Positions 1 through 8,125 of a DNA stretch of 64,000 nt are shown in pieces. The notes under the pieces were generated by a model. The model was not told where the DNA came from. It ran no database searches and saw only the letters and a program-made list of their open reading frames with translations. The stretch covers positions 2,225,550 to 2,289,549 of the forward strand of contig NZ_JH597773.1 of the NCBI RefSeq assembly GCF_000243335.1. Direction: 5' to 3'. Source of the stretch: Leptonema illini DSM 21528. Its GTDB lineage: Bacteria; Spirochaetota; Leptospiria; Leptospirales; Leptonemataceae. How positions within the stretch are numbered: position 1 is the first letter of the stretch; the number at the start of each line of letters is the position of its first letter. A program made the translations under genes and the position numbers.

Positions 1-122
1 GTCGCGTTCATACTCCTGTTATCTCCCCATTCCCGCTCAATATTACTATCCCCTTATGCAACCGGGCCGCATAACAGCCTCAAGCCGCCTCCCTCCTTCC
101 ATTTTCCACTTTTCCCTGTAAG

Positions 123-569
123 TTGATCTTCGATCCTGGACGCATGTCGCTTCATCCCGCCCTTGTTCATCTGCCTGTTGCTCTGGCCTTTGTGATGCCG
201 CCTGTGATGATACTGCTTGCCGTTGCCGTCTTCAAGAAGACAATCTCTGAGAAGGCGTGGGTGGTGGCGCCTCTTCTGTCATTGCTGCTCTCGGGCTTTA
301 TCTATGCGGCCATGTACACGGGCTCCGTGGATCGCGAAGAACTGGAAGGCCGTGTCGCCGTTGAGGTGCTGGATGCTCATGAGCAGGCGGCGGAATCGCT
401 TCTTCTTACAAGCCTTGCCTGCTTTCTCTTTGCGGTTTTTGCCATCAAGGGCCGGAACGCTATGATCTTTCGCATCATGTATCTGATCAGCATCCTGTTT
501 CTATCCGGCCTCACGTATCGCACGGTGGAAAAGGGCGCCGGCATCGTGTACGGAGTGCCGGCCCGTTAG
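123..569 (+). CDS. DUF2231-like small integral membrane protein
   Basis: The protein is 148 residues and mostly hydrophobic, with about four membrane segments near residues 14-36, 46-66, 92-110 and 117-133. An N-terminal His-Pro-x-x-Val-His-Leu-Pro motif is typical of DUF2231 membrane proteins, whose function is unknown; some act in redox or haem contexts. The frame opens with TTG at 123, but the ATG at 144 is an equally plausible start and would give 141 residues. Neither has a strong ribosome binding site. It is convergent with the next gene, ending about where that one ends. Family assignment is by motif recognition only. Confidence 0.6.
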   Translation: MIFDPGRMSLHPALVHLPVALAFVMPPVMILLAVAVFKKTISEKAWVVAPLLSLLLSGFIYAAMYTGSVDREELEGRVAVEVLDAHEQAAESLLLTSLACFLFAVFAIKGRNAMIFRIMYLISILFLSGLTYRTVEKGAGIVYGVPAR

Positions 570-1384
570 CATCCTCTGTCGTCGTCGATGCGATCCGTCA
601 TGCGTGAATTCGGGTAAAACGGATCGGCCTGGATAACTCTCAGCTCGTCGTCCGCCGACCTTGAGAACAGGCGCCCGTCAGGGGAGAGGCCTTTATCCAC
701 GTCGATGGCATAGAAGCAGGCAGGGAACGTTGTGGCACGCCCCCGCGCTCCGTCTGCGTCAAAGAGATAGACCGAGCCGGCGCTTTTAACGTAAAGTCGG
801 TCTTTCATAAAGCGAAAGAGTGGCGTGCTTGAACTGCCCGGAACCTCATATGATCCTTCAAGCCTCGCTTTAAGCCGACCGCTCTCATCAAGCCCGGAAA
901 CCCACACAACCGTGCGACCCGACAGAAGGCCAAACACGGCCAGCGTACGCTCAGAGGCGCTGATGGCCAGGATCTCGCCGCTTAAAAGGGACTGCGGCTG
1001 TCCGCCGTTCATGTCGACGACAAAAAGCGTGCGCAGACCGTCCTCTTCAACAAGATAATAGACGCTTGTTCCAGATACGACTAACCCGGACGGCAGAATC
1101 CGTCCGGGGCTTTTGCCGATCTGCTTCGCTTCGGATAACGAAAGAGAGGCCGGCTTCATTGCATAGACGAGGATCTCAGTCGTCGCCGGACCGACAATCA
1201 TCTCCTGACTGAGCGGATTCCACGAGAGTCGGGCCTTATACCGGCTGAGCCCCTCGACAAGCTGCGTATCTCCGTTCCAGGTAGCCGTCGATTCTCGATG
1301 CTCCCGTGGTATCAAAACGCGACAGCTCATCGTAAGATTCACACCCATCAGAATCACGCCGAGCAGAATCAGCCGCTTCATCAT
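566..1384 (-). CDS. Putative lipoprotein, beta-propeller-like
   Basis: This 272-residue protein starts with two Met codons, then a hydrophobic signal and a relaxed spirochaetal lipobox ending in Thr-Met-Ser-Cys at about residue 21. It is therefore probably exported and lipidated. The body has repeated short beta-strand-like segments with Gly-Gly and Ser-Pro-Asp-Gly turns, as in TolB or WD-type propellers, but I do not recognise a specific family. Its ATG overlaps the TGA of the upstream gene by four bases, so the two are probably translated together. Function is unknown. Confidence 0.55.
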   Translation of the reverse strand: MMKRLILLGVILMGVNLTMSCRVLIPREHRESTATWNGDTQLVEGLSRYKARLSWNPLSQEMIVGPATTEILVYAMKPASLSLSEAKQIGKSPGRILPSGLVVSGTSVYYLVEEDGLRTLFVVDMNGGQPQSLLSGEILAISASERTLAVFGLLSGRTVVWVSGLDESGRLKARLEGSYEVPGSSSTPLFRFMKDRLYVKSAGSVYLFDADGARGRATTFPACFYAIDVDKGLSPDGRLFSRSADDELRVIQADPFYPNSRMTDRIDDDRGC

Positions 1385-2598
1385 CCCTGCTCCCGTACCA
1401 TTTTCTCGAGAAATTCAATGCGGCGGCGTTTCTCGTCAGAGTTCCATTCCTCTTTACCGAATTGAGAGGCCTCGTATTCCTGCGTTTCGTGCGGTGCGGC
1501 CATGCGAACGAACTCCCATAGAGGCTCTGTATGATCACCTGAGACCTCTTCGCCCGTTTCAATCGAACGCTGCACCATATCGGGCGTTACCGGGGAGTTA
1601 TTTCTTCGCGCACGCAGCTGACGCACGACATACGGACCGTCCACGCCCTGATCACGCAGGATCTTTCCGAAGAAACGCAGAGCGACGACCTGGCGGCCGG
1701 GCTCGAACTTGCCTTCTAAGCTGGCGGTGGCAAGAAAACGATTCGGATCATTCTTCTCCTGCAGATTGGCCTCGATCAGGTAATAGCCAGCCTTATGAAT
1801 CTGTATCGGCACGCGCACGACAAGATGACCGTCTTCATTGTGATCGGTGATTCCCTGCTGGAATTCGGCGACGACATGGGGCGTGCTGAACCAGCCCACG
1901 CGCTGATTGTGTTCTTTGCCCGCCACGTTGAAAGTGGCTTCCACAAACATATCGCCCCAGTCGGCCTTTGTCGGTCGCACGGTGACCGTGTACATGAGAT
2001 CGCCTTCTTTATCGTCGCCGCCCGATCCGTCGTCGGCCGCATGGATGGCGGGTAACGTCCCGATCTCTTTGCGGTCAAAGATACGATAAACTCGCGTCTT
2101 CAGATTATCGAGCTTCACACGCTCGCCTTTTTCATCCACGCAGAAGAGAAAGACACGATGATCCCCCGTGCCCACCGAAACCGAGGATTCGGAATTCATA
2201 TCACATTTGACGTTCAGGAATTCCGGCGGTTCTTTACAGACGGGCATTCCGTTCTCGTCCTGCGTACAGTCCCGGGCAGGCGTCTTGATGACCGGAAGCG
2301 GTTGTGCTACAATTTTATAGGGCTCAATAAGATCCTTCTGCCAGTCGAAAAGCGGCCGCGAGTCGGGCGGATACTGCGCCCACTGAACGTATCGATTCAA
2401 CGTTTCTCCAGGATCTTCGTTTACAAGAAGAAGCTGGCCGTCTTCGCCCACCGGCGTAAGCGTCGGATCTTTCGGCGAAGCGATCTCGGCCTCTTCAAGC
2501 TTTGAAGGGCCGGGTTCTCTCAAGAGCAAAAGAATTACCGCGACTAAAGCAACGGCAACGGTGATTATTAATGCGACGAAAATGCGTTTCTGGTTCAT
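1381..2598 (-). CDS. Single-pass membrane-anchored exported protein of unknown function
   Basis: The protein has 405 residues: a short basic N-terminus, one hydrophobic segment (about residues 7-27) ending in a run of Leu, then a long hydrophilic domain that should lie outside the inner membrane. Four cysteines cluster around residues 110-155 and could form disulphides. The C-terminal 50 residues are charged and helical. It is the first gene of a two-gene unit with the lipoprotein downstream (4-base overlap). I cannot assign a family. Both genes are probably envelope components. Confidence 0.55.
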   Translation of the reverse strand: MNQKRIFVALIITVAVALVAVILLLLREPGPSKLEEAEIASPKDPTLTPVGEDGQLLLVNEDPGETLNRYVQWAQYPPDSRPLFDWQKDLIEPYKIVAQPLPVIKTPARDCTQDENGMPVCKEPPEFLNVKCDMNSESSVSVGTGDHRVFLFCVDEKGERVKLDNLKTRVYRIFDRKEIGTLPAIHAADDGSGGDDKEGDLMYTVTVRPTKADWGDMFVEATFNVAGKEHNQRVGWFSTPHVVAEFQQGITDHNEDGHLVVRVPIQIHKAGYYLIEANLQEKNDPNRFLATASLEGKFEPGRQVVALRFFGKILRDQGVDGPYVVRQLRARRNNSPVTPDMVQRSIETGEEVSGDHTEPLWEFVRMAAPHETQEYEASQFGKEEWNSDEKRRRIEFLEKMVREQG

Positions 2599-2616
2599 AC
2601 TTTATTCCAACTATCA

Positions 2617-2641
2617 GAAAAAAGGCCGGCTTTCGCCGGCC
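2617..2641 (-). terminator. Rho-independent terminator after the first secreted paralogue
   Basis: On the minus strand a perfect 7-bp stem (GGCCGGC / GCCGGCC) with a GAAA tetraloop is followed by six T residues. It lies directly downstream of the gene ending at 2651. Confidence 0.9.
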
Positions 2642-2650
2642 TGCCGGTAT

Positions 2651-3505
2651 TTACCGACGTCCGTAATCCTTCTTCGCATCGGAATGCGAATGAGACCCGC
2701 CACCCTGGTAAACGGTGTAGTACGGCGTCCATCGGTAATGGTACTTCGTACATGTCTTCAGCCACAGGAAGCCGCAACGATAGGTTTCGCTGAGGCGACC
2801 GTTTCCACGAGTACACGATGTGTCCACGTCGGCAACCTGGTTGATGTTACACAGCGAATGGTTCGCCAGAACTCCATCATCCCTGCCTGGCAAGAAAGGA
2901 CTGGTTAACTTGAGGTAATCCGATCCTTCTCCCGACGTCGTGTAAAGCGTGCGACCGTTGGAATTGTTGTGGTTGAAACCCAGACGGGCTCCGCGCGTGC
3001 TCACGGACTGATCGAGCTCGCCGCCAAGCGTATCGAAACCGAGCCATCCCAGATATGTCGTCGAGATGTCTGCAAGCTCCGAACCGCCCGATGCGTTAGC
3101 CAGAAGCTGAATACGGCTGATATTCACGCCCGACGGATTATTCTGGCCGAAGTAAGCGGCTGCGACCAGGCCTCCCGTCGAATGCGTGTAGATCTCGCAC
3201 GTATTCGAGCCCGTGCAGAACACACGGATTGCATCATGCAGCTGCTTCTGCGCTCCGCATGAGGACCAGCTGTAAGCGCCGCCCGACTTCGTTCCGTCGA
3301 AACCGACGTACCGAACGTCAGACAGGCCCGTTACGGCTCCGCCCCAGTAATTGTTATGATCGGACCTTCCGTCATTCACCGTCGCCAGAGACTGGCAATG
3401 GCTTTTGCCTGAACGTCCGTGCACGAAAAGACGATAGTTAACCGCCTCCACTCCGTGCGCGGCGAAAAGCAGCGCCGCAAGGGTAATGAACCCGAGTTTT
3501 CGCAT
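2651..3505 (-). CDS. Secreted alpha/beta-hydrolase-like protein, paralogue 1
   Basis: This 284-residue protein has a cleavable signal peptide ending at about Val-Glu-Ala (residues 20-22). The frame stays open further upstream, but the ATG at 3505 has a good GGAGG site and matches the length of its neighbour. A Thr-His-Ser-Thr-Gly-Gly motif (near residue 115) resembles the nucleophile elbow of alpha/beta hydrolases such as lipases and PGAP1-like proteins. Asp and His candidates follow, including a His-rich SHSHSD motif near the C-terminus. Conserved cysteines suggest disulphides after export. It is about 86% identical, without gaps, to the gene at 3682-4536, so the pair is a recent tandem duplication. 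Hydrolase activity is inferred from the motif only. Confidence 0.65.
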   Translation of the reverse strand: MRKLGFITLAALLFAAHGVEAVNYRLFVHGRSGKSHCQSLATVNDGRSDHNNYWGGAVTGLSDVRYVGFDGTKSGGAYSWSSCGAQKQLHDAIRVFCTGSNTCEIYTHSTGGLVAAAYFGQNNPSGVNISRIQLLANASGGSELADISTTYLGWLGFDTLGGELDQSVSTRGARLGFNHNNSNGRTLYTTSGEGSDYLKLTSPFLPGRDDGVLANHSLCNINQVADVDTSCTRGNGRLSETYRCGFLWLKTCTKYHYRWTPYYTVYQGGGSHSHSDAKKDYGRR

Positions 3506-3651
3506 TAGTAACCTCCAATATTTTTTTTTACGTGATTGTCTGAGAGGGACCGCGAGCGGACCCTGACCGGATTCAGGCCATGAGCTGTATTGTATAACTC
3601 TTACCGTCACCACAAGAACCGTACACTCTTCTTTTTTGAAGCGGTTCTGAA

Positions 3652-3675
3652 GAAAAAGGCCGCCCGAAGGCGGCC
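3652..3675 (-). terminator. Rho-independent terminator after the second secreted paralogue
   Basis: The minus strand has a perfect 7-bp stem (GGCCGCC / GGCGGCC) with a TTCG loop, then five T residues. It follows the gene ending at 3682, so the two paralogues are probably separate transcription units. Confidence 0.9.
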
Positions 3676-3681
3676 GACGGA

Positions 3682-4536
3682 TCATCGACGGTTATAGTCG
3701 GCCTTCGCATCGGAATGCGAATGAGATCCTCCACCCTGATACACCGTATAGTACGGAGTCCAGCGGTAGTGGTACTTGTAACATGTACTCAGCCAGAGGA
3801 ATCCACACGCATAGGACTCGGTCAGACGACCGTTTCCGCGCGAGCAGGATACCCCCACGTCGGCAACCTGGTTGATGTTGCACAGCGAGTGGTTTGCAAG
3901 AACGCCGTCATCCTTTCCAGGAAGCAGCGGGCTGGTCACGTTCAGGTAATCCGAACCTTCTCCTGAAGTCGTATAGTACGTACGACCGTTGGAGTTATTG
4001 TGGTTAAAGCCAAGCCGGGCCCCGTTTGTGCTCACGGATTGGTCGAGCGCACCGCCAAGCGTGTCAAAACCCAGCCATGCCAGGTAGCTTGTAGAGAAAT
4101 CCGCAAGCTCTGATCCACCGGCAGCACTTGCCAGCAGCTGGATACGACTGATATTCACGCCCGACGGATTATTCTGACCGAAGTAGGCAGCGGCGACAAG
4201 ACCACCGGTCGAATGCGTGTAGATCTCACACGAATTCGAACCTGTGCAGAAGACGCGAACGGCATCATGCAGCTGTTTCTGCGCTCCGCAGGTAGACCAG
4301 CTGTACGCTCCGCCCGACTTCGTGCCGTCGAAACCGACATAACGAACATTGGTGAGCCCCGTTACGGCGCCGCCCCAGTAGTTGTTATGGTCAGATGTTC
4401 CATCGTTGACCGTGGAGAGGGTTTGACAGTGATTTTCGCCCGAACGACCGTGGACAAAAAGTTTGTAGGTAACCGCCTCGACGCCATGAGCGGCGCAGAA
4501 GAGGGCCACAAGGGCAAAATACCCAAGCTTTCGCAT
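3682..4536 (-). CDS. Secreted alpha/beta-hydrolase-like protein, paralogue 2
   Basis: The protein has 284 residues, the same length as the downstream copy and about 40 substitutions away from it. It has a signal peptide ending at Val-Glu-Ala and the same Thr-His-Ser-Thr-Gly-Gly elbow, cysteine pattern and His-rich C-terminus. The ATG is preceded by GGAGG at good spacing. Substitutions are scattered and many are conservative (S/T, K/R), which fits two working copies under purifying selection. It has its own terminator. Substrate is unknown; a secreted lipase or esterase role is possible. Confidence 0.65.
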   Translation of the reverse strand: MRKLGYFALVALFCAAHGVEAVTYKLFVHGRSGENHCQTLSTVNDGTSDHNNYWGGAVTGLTNVRYVGFDGTKSGGAYSWSTCGAQKQLHDAVRVFCTGSNSCEIYTHSTGGLVAAAYFGQNNPSGVNISRIQLLASAAGGSELADFSTSYLAWLGFDTLGGALDQSVSTNGARLGFNHNNSNGRTYYTTSGEGSDYLNVTSPLLPGKDDGVLANHSLCNINQVADVGVSCSRGNGRLTESYACGFLWLSTCYKYHYRWTPYYTVYQGGGSHSHSDAKADYNRR

Positions 4537-4762
4537 GTTGAACCTCCGGACCGACCTTTGAGATTTATGAAGTCTTCTTTATGTTTTTATTATGCACCGC
4601 CGGAGCGGCGAAAAACTTCAAAATCGGTCCTGACCTATCAAGGGATACGCTCACGTAAAGATCAAGAAGAAAAGTGGTGATACAGGTGTCAGATTCAAAA
4701 AAAAAGAGAACACGATTCATTTCGGCTATCGCCGATGATACGAATAAGAGAGCTACATACCA

Positions 4763-5728
4763 ATGAGTCGACAGGCGTTCACTCGATTTAAAAAGCCCAG
4801 CCCGTTTCTGCTGTTTGTTCTCTTCAGCTTTGTAAAACCTGCAACCTTGGTTGCCGCTCCCGAAAGCACGATTCTTATTTCGAACGATTACTTTAAGAAA
4901 ACTGGCGACGCCTATTATACGCGACGTGACTATGAAAGCGCTCATCTGCATTATCTTCATCTCTATCGCATGATTCCCGATGAACAGTCGGCAAGCCGAT
5001 TGTTCCTGAGTTCGCTGCGCCGTGAGGATGAGCGGATGCTCGAAAGCCTGCTCTATCGTCCCCAGCCCGATGCCGGCTTCACGTACTCCTATCTTTCGGT
5101 GTATGCCGCCTTCCGCCTGCAACGCTATGATCTGGCCCGACCGATCATTGAGTCGTTCGAAACTCGCAACGGGACAAAGACAGGTTCAAATCGTTCGGGC
5201 GAAGCCGAATACCGTCGCATGCAATTCCTACGCGGAGCAGAGATCCTTGATCTGCGCCGCTTTGACGACGCCGTGCTCTATTACTCCGAACTCGGCCGCA
5301 TCGACGATGCAACGGGCAAGAGGTCACTGATGCTCGCCGAGGATCTGCGCCAGCATCAGCTGGTGTCGCGAAAGTCGCCCTGGCTTGCCGCCAGCCTATC
5401 GGCCGTTCTTCCAGGCGCCGGACAGGCCTACACCGAACATTACAGCGATGCGACGATGGCCTTTTTCTGGAATCTGACTTTTGTCGGCGGGACGGCCTAT
5501 CTCTACGATCTCGAGCGATCCGCAGATCGTCCCCATACGGGCTCCATCGTTACGGGGATAATCGGACTGATATTCTACGCCTCAAATATTACGGGCGCCT
5601 ACAGCTCTGCACACAGGCGGAACGTCTTTATGGAGCGGCGCTTTGCCGAACATCTGCGTCGCAGCTATTTTTCGACCGACCTTATTGAGCGAGAATCCGG
5701 TATAGAATTTACGAGGCCGCTTGAATAG
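4763..5728 (+). CDS. TPR-like exported protein with C-terminal membrane segment
   Basis: The protein has 321 residues. A signal peptide or anchor (about residues 13-32) is followed by helical TPR-like repeats (residues 40-190, with Tyr/Ala/Leu patterns such as GDAYYTRRDYESA). A C-terminal part contains a Pro-Gly-Ala-Gly-Gln motif and two hydrophobic stretches. The PGAGQ motif before membrane helices is seen in bacterial DUF5683-like and TPR membrane proteins. It is divergent from the paralogue pair, with a 226-base AT-rich gap (4537-4762) in which I see no gene. Probably envelope-associated; exact role unknown. Confidence 0.55.
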   Translation: MSRQAFTRFKKPSPFLLFVLFSFVKPATLVAAPESTILISNDYFKKTGDAYYTRRDYESAHLHYLHLYRMIPDEQSASRLFLSSLRREDERMLESLLYRPQPDAGFTYSYLSVYAAFRLQRYDLARPIIESFETRNGTKTGSNRSGEAEYRRMQFLRGAEILDLRRFDDAVLYYSELGRIDDATGKRSLMLAEDLRQHQLVSRKSPWLAASLSAVLPGAGQAYTEHYSDATMAFFWNLTFVGGTAYLYDLERSADRPHTGSIVTGIIGLIFYASNITGAYSSAHRRNVFMERRFAEHLRRSYFSTDLIERESGIEFTRPLE

Positions 5729-5791
5729 GCAGAAACGCGCTCAATGGGATCGGTCTGGATGCCAGCTGTATGCATGCCAGCCGGATTCTGG

Positions 5792-6586
5792 TTAGCTGAC
5801 GACGGCCGAGCGACGAAAGATACGAATCTCAGAGAAGGTTTCGTTCTGAACGACGACAAGCTCTCTCAAACGCGCCAGCTCCAGAATCGCAAGCACGGTG
5901 ACGACGATAAGCATCCGGCTGACGGCAAGATTCTCGAAGAGATCGAAGAAATCGAATCCGTCGGCTCCGGCAAGAAGCTCTCGAATGCGGGCCATGCGAT
6001 CCTCGACGGCCATCTCTTCGCCAACGATTTCCATGAAGGCTTCGGGCTCGTTCGCTTTCTCGATTCGTCGCATCAGTTTCAGGTAGGCCTCGACAAGATC
6101 TACGACGTCAAGGATCTGCTCTTCGGCCGGCGCCGGAGCGGCTTCTGTTACCGGCGGTCTTGTCAGCATGAAGGCGGTCAGGTCTTCCATCTCGCGAAAG
6201 GCCTCGGCCGCAAGCTGGAAGCGGCGATATTCGAGCAGCTGCTCGATCAGCTCAGGCGGCAGACGCGATTCGTTTTCGGGCTCTTCGAAGCCGGGATCGG
6301 GCAGAAGCGCCCTGCTTTTGTAATAAACAAGGCGTGACGCCATCAGTGCAAAAGAAGAGGCAAGCTCCATGCGTAGGGACCTGGCCCGGTCTATAAAGCC
6401 AAGAAAATCCTCGGTGATGCGATGAATGGAGATATCAAAGATGTCGATGCGATAGGATTCAATGAGCTGCCAGAGCACGTACAGCGGGCCTTCTTCCTCG
6501 CCGGAAGGGCCCACCCAGCGTACGATAAACTCTTCATCGGTGACGTCGTCGGACGTAAGCTGTCCTTCTGAATTCGTTTCTTCCAC
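5792..6586 (-). CDS. scpA: Segregation and condensation protein A (ScpA)
   Basis: This is the kleisin subunit of the SMC-ScpAB condensin that organises and segregates the chromosome. It has 264 residues, near family length. The N-terminal kleisin region (residues 18-110: GPLYVLWQLIE..IDIFDISI, then the ASRLVYYKSRALLP helix that binds SMC) is clear. A charged middle precedes a winged-helix-like C-terminus. It lies 15 bases after cheY on the same strand, so the two are probably cotranscribed. ScpB is not in this window. The stop is convergent with the TPR gene, 60 bases away. Confidence 0.92.
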   Translation of the reverse strand: MEETNSEGQLTSDDVTDEEFIVRWVGPSGEEEGPLYVLWQLIESYRIDIFDISIHRITEDFLGFIDRARSLRMELASSFALMASRLVYYKSRALLPDPGFEEPENESRLPPELIEQLLEYRRFQLAAEAFREMEDLTAFMLTRPPVTEAAPAPAEEQILDVVDLVEAYLKLMRRIEKANEPEAFMEIVGEEMAVEDRMARIRELLAGADGFDFFDLFENLAVSRMLIVVTVLAILELARLRELVVVQNETFSEIRIFRRSAVVS

Positions 6587-6601
6587 GACAGCTGTGCGCG
6601 A

Positions 6602-6961
6602 TCAGGACAGGGCTTTTTGAGCGGCCTGCTGCAGTCTTTCCGGTGGGAACGGTTTCACGACGAAATCTTTCACACCCATTTTGATAGCTCGAGCCAGCAG
6701 ATCTTCCTGCCCGAGAGCCGTTACCATGATAATACGCGCATTCGGATCTTTTTTGAGGATCTCAGAGGCGGCTTCGAGACCGTCTTTTTCGCGCATGGTG
6801 ATGTCCATGGTTACGAGATCAGGTTTCAACGAATCATACATCGTGACCGCCTGATTGCCGTTCTCCGCCTCGCCCACAATCACATGGCCCTGGGACGAAA
6901 GGGCGTCTTTGACCAGCGTTCTCATGAATTTTGCATCGTCCACTACGAGGATTCTTGCCAT
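6602..6961 (-). CDS. cheY: CheY-type single-domain response regulator
   Basis: The 119-residue receiver domain has the acidic pocket Asp8-Asp9, phospho-acceptor Asp53 in VTMDITM, switch Thr81 and conserved Lys103 in VVKPF. With no output domain, it should relay CheA phosphorylation to the flagellar motor switch, or be an accessory CheY. It lies downstream of the cheW-cheA-cheB cluster but is separated by 135 bases with its own promoter candidate, and it is followed by scpA. Confidence 0.9.
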   Translation of the reverse strand: MARILVVDDAKFMRTLVKDALSSQGHVIVGEAENGNQAVTMYDSLKPDLVTMDITMREKDGLEAASEILKKDPNARIIMVTALGQEDLLARAIKMGVKDFVVKPFPPERLQQAAQKALS

Positions 6962-7012
6962 ACGATCTCCAGTTAACCCTTAGTTTCTCTTTTTTTCTGA
7001 CGCCCAGGTCAA

Positions 7013-7041
7013 GTAATAACCGGCGCTCTTATTCCTTGCAA
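7013..7041 (-). promoter_or_regulatory. cheY: Candidate sigma70 promoter for cheY-scpA
   Basis: The minus strand shows TTGCAA, 17 bases, then TATTAC, about 50 bases before the cheY start, in the gap between cheB and cheY. Spacing is ideal. Assignment is by eye. Confidence 0.4.
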
Positions 7042-7096
7042 CTAAAAAAACACCATTCGATACCGGGATCAGAAAAACAACCGTCATTCCTTCCTG

Positions 7097-8125
7097 CTAC
7101 CGCAACTCCAATAAATAATCGGCAATTCCACTGTCAGAAAGAACCCGGTCCACCACACCTTCTTCAATTGCGCGACGATTCATACCAAAAATGATGCTGG
7201 TCGCCTCATCCTGCGCAAGCACGTGGCCGCCGGCCGTATGCAAATCACGCAGGCCGTCCACTCCGTCGCGTCCCATTCCGGTCATGATGATGCCGAGGAT
7301 CCTGCCGCCGAGGGCTTTCTGGGCGCTCCGGACGGTGAAGTCAATCGACGGGCGATGGGCATGAATCGGCGGACTTTCGTCGAGATCGACAATCAGGGTC
7401 TTGCCGTTCTTCTTTACGGCAAGATGCATTCCGCCTCGGGCAACAACGGCCTGCCCTGCATGAAGCTCGCGTCCCGGCTCGGCTTCAAACACGTCGACTC
7501 CTGAGACCGACGAAAGTCTTGAAGCAAAGGCGGCGGTAAACACGGGCGGCATATGCTGAACGACGCAGATCGGCAAAGGAAAGCCTGCAGGTAGCCTGCG
7601 AAAGATGCGGTGAAGGCACTGAGGTCCGCCCGTCGAGCTTCCGATGAGAACAAGGTCAAAATCCTGCAATCGACGCTCCGGACCGATCGGCCGCTTCTCA
7701 ACGATAGAAACGGTAGCAGTCTGTCGACTTGCGATGAGTTCAGAGATTTTCTGCTTTAAGAGGGCCTGAAGCTGGTCGACCATGAAGCCCATATGGGCCG
7801 AAGGCTTCGGCACAAAGTCCAGGGCACCGAGTTCGAGGGCGCGAAACGTCGTATCGGCGCCTTCTCGCGTCAGAACGGAAAGCATGAGAACGGGCGTTTC
7901 GAGCCGTCGGGCCCTCCTTTCTTCCAGAACGCGAATGCCGTCAAGGACGGGCATCTCGACGTCAAGGATGGCCAGATCGGGCTTCAGGCTCTCCATCATT
8001 TCGAGGCCTTCGCGACCGTTCACCGCCTCGCCGATTACCGATACTCCGGGTAGCTCTTCGGCTATGTCCCGGACAATCCGTCGCGATAAGGCGGAGTCGT
8101 CTATCAGGAGTATACGGAAACTCAT
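7097..8125 (-). CDS. cheB: Chemotaxis protein-glutamate methylesterase CheB
   Basis: CheB demethylates chemoreceptor glutamates for adaptation. It has 342 residues: an N-terminal receiver (phospho-Asp55 in AILDVEMP, Lys107) and a C-terminal methylesterase with the catalytic triad visible as Ser164 (IGSSTGG), His191 (VQHMPP) and Asp287 (GMGRDGVDG). Its start overlaps the cheA stop by four bases, so it is translationally coupled to CheA, which phosphorylates it. No cheR is present in the window. Confidence 0.96.
   Translation of the reverse strand: MSFRILLIDDSALSRRIVRDIAEELPGVSVIGEAVNGREGLEMMESLKPDLAILDVEMPVLDGIRVLEERRARRLETPVLMLSVLTREGADTTFRALELGALDFVPKPSAHMGFMVDQLQALLKQKISELIASRQTATVSIVEKRPIGPERRLQDFDLVLIGSSTGGPQCLHRIFRRLPAGFPLPICVVQHMPPVFTAAFASRLSSVSGVDVFEAEPGRELHAGQAVVARGGMHLAVKKNGKTLIVDLDESPPIHAHRPSIDFTVRSAQKALGGRILGIIMTGMGRDGVDGLRDLHTAGGHVLAQDEATSIIFGMNRRAIEEGVVDRVLSDSGIADYLLELR

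Noticed and set aside
1-122. Coding or RNA feature in the first 122 bases
   Set aside because: No frame, hairpin or RNA signature was found; it is probably the end of an intergenic region.
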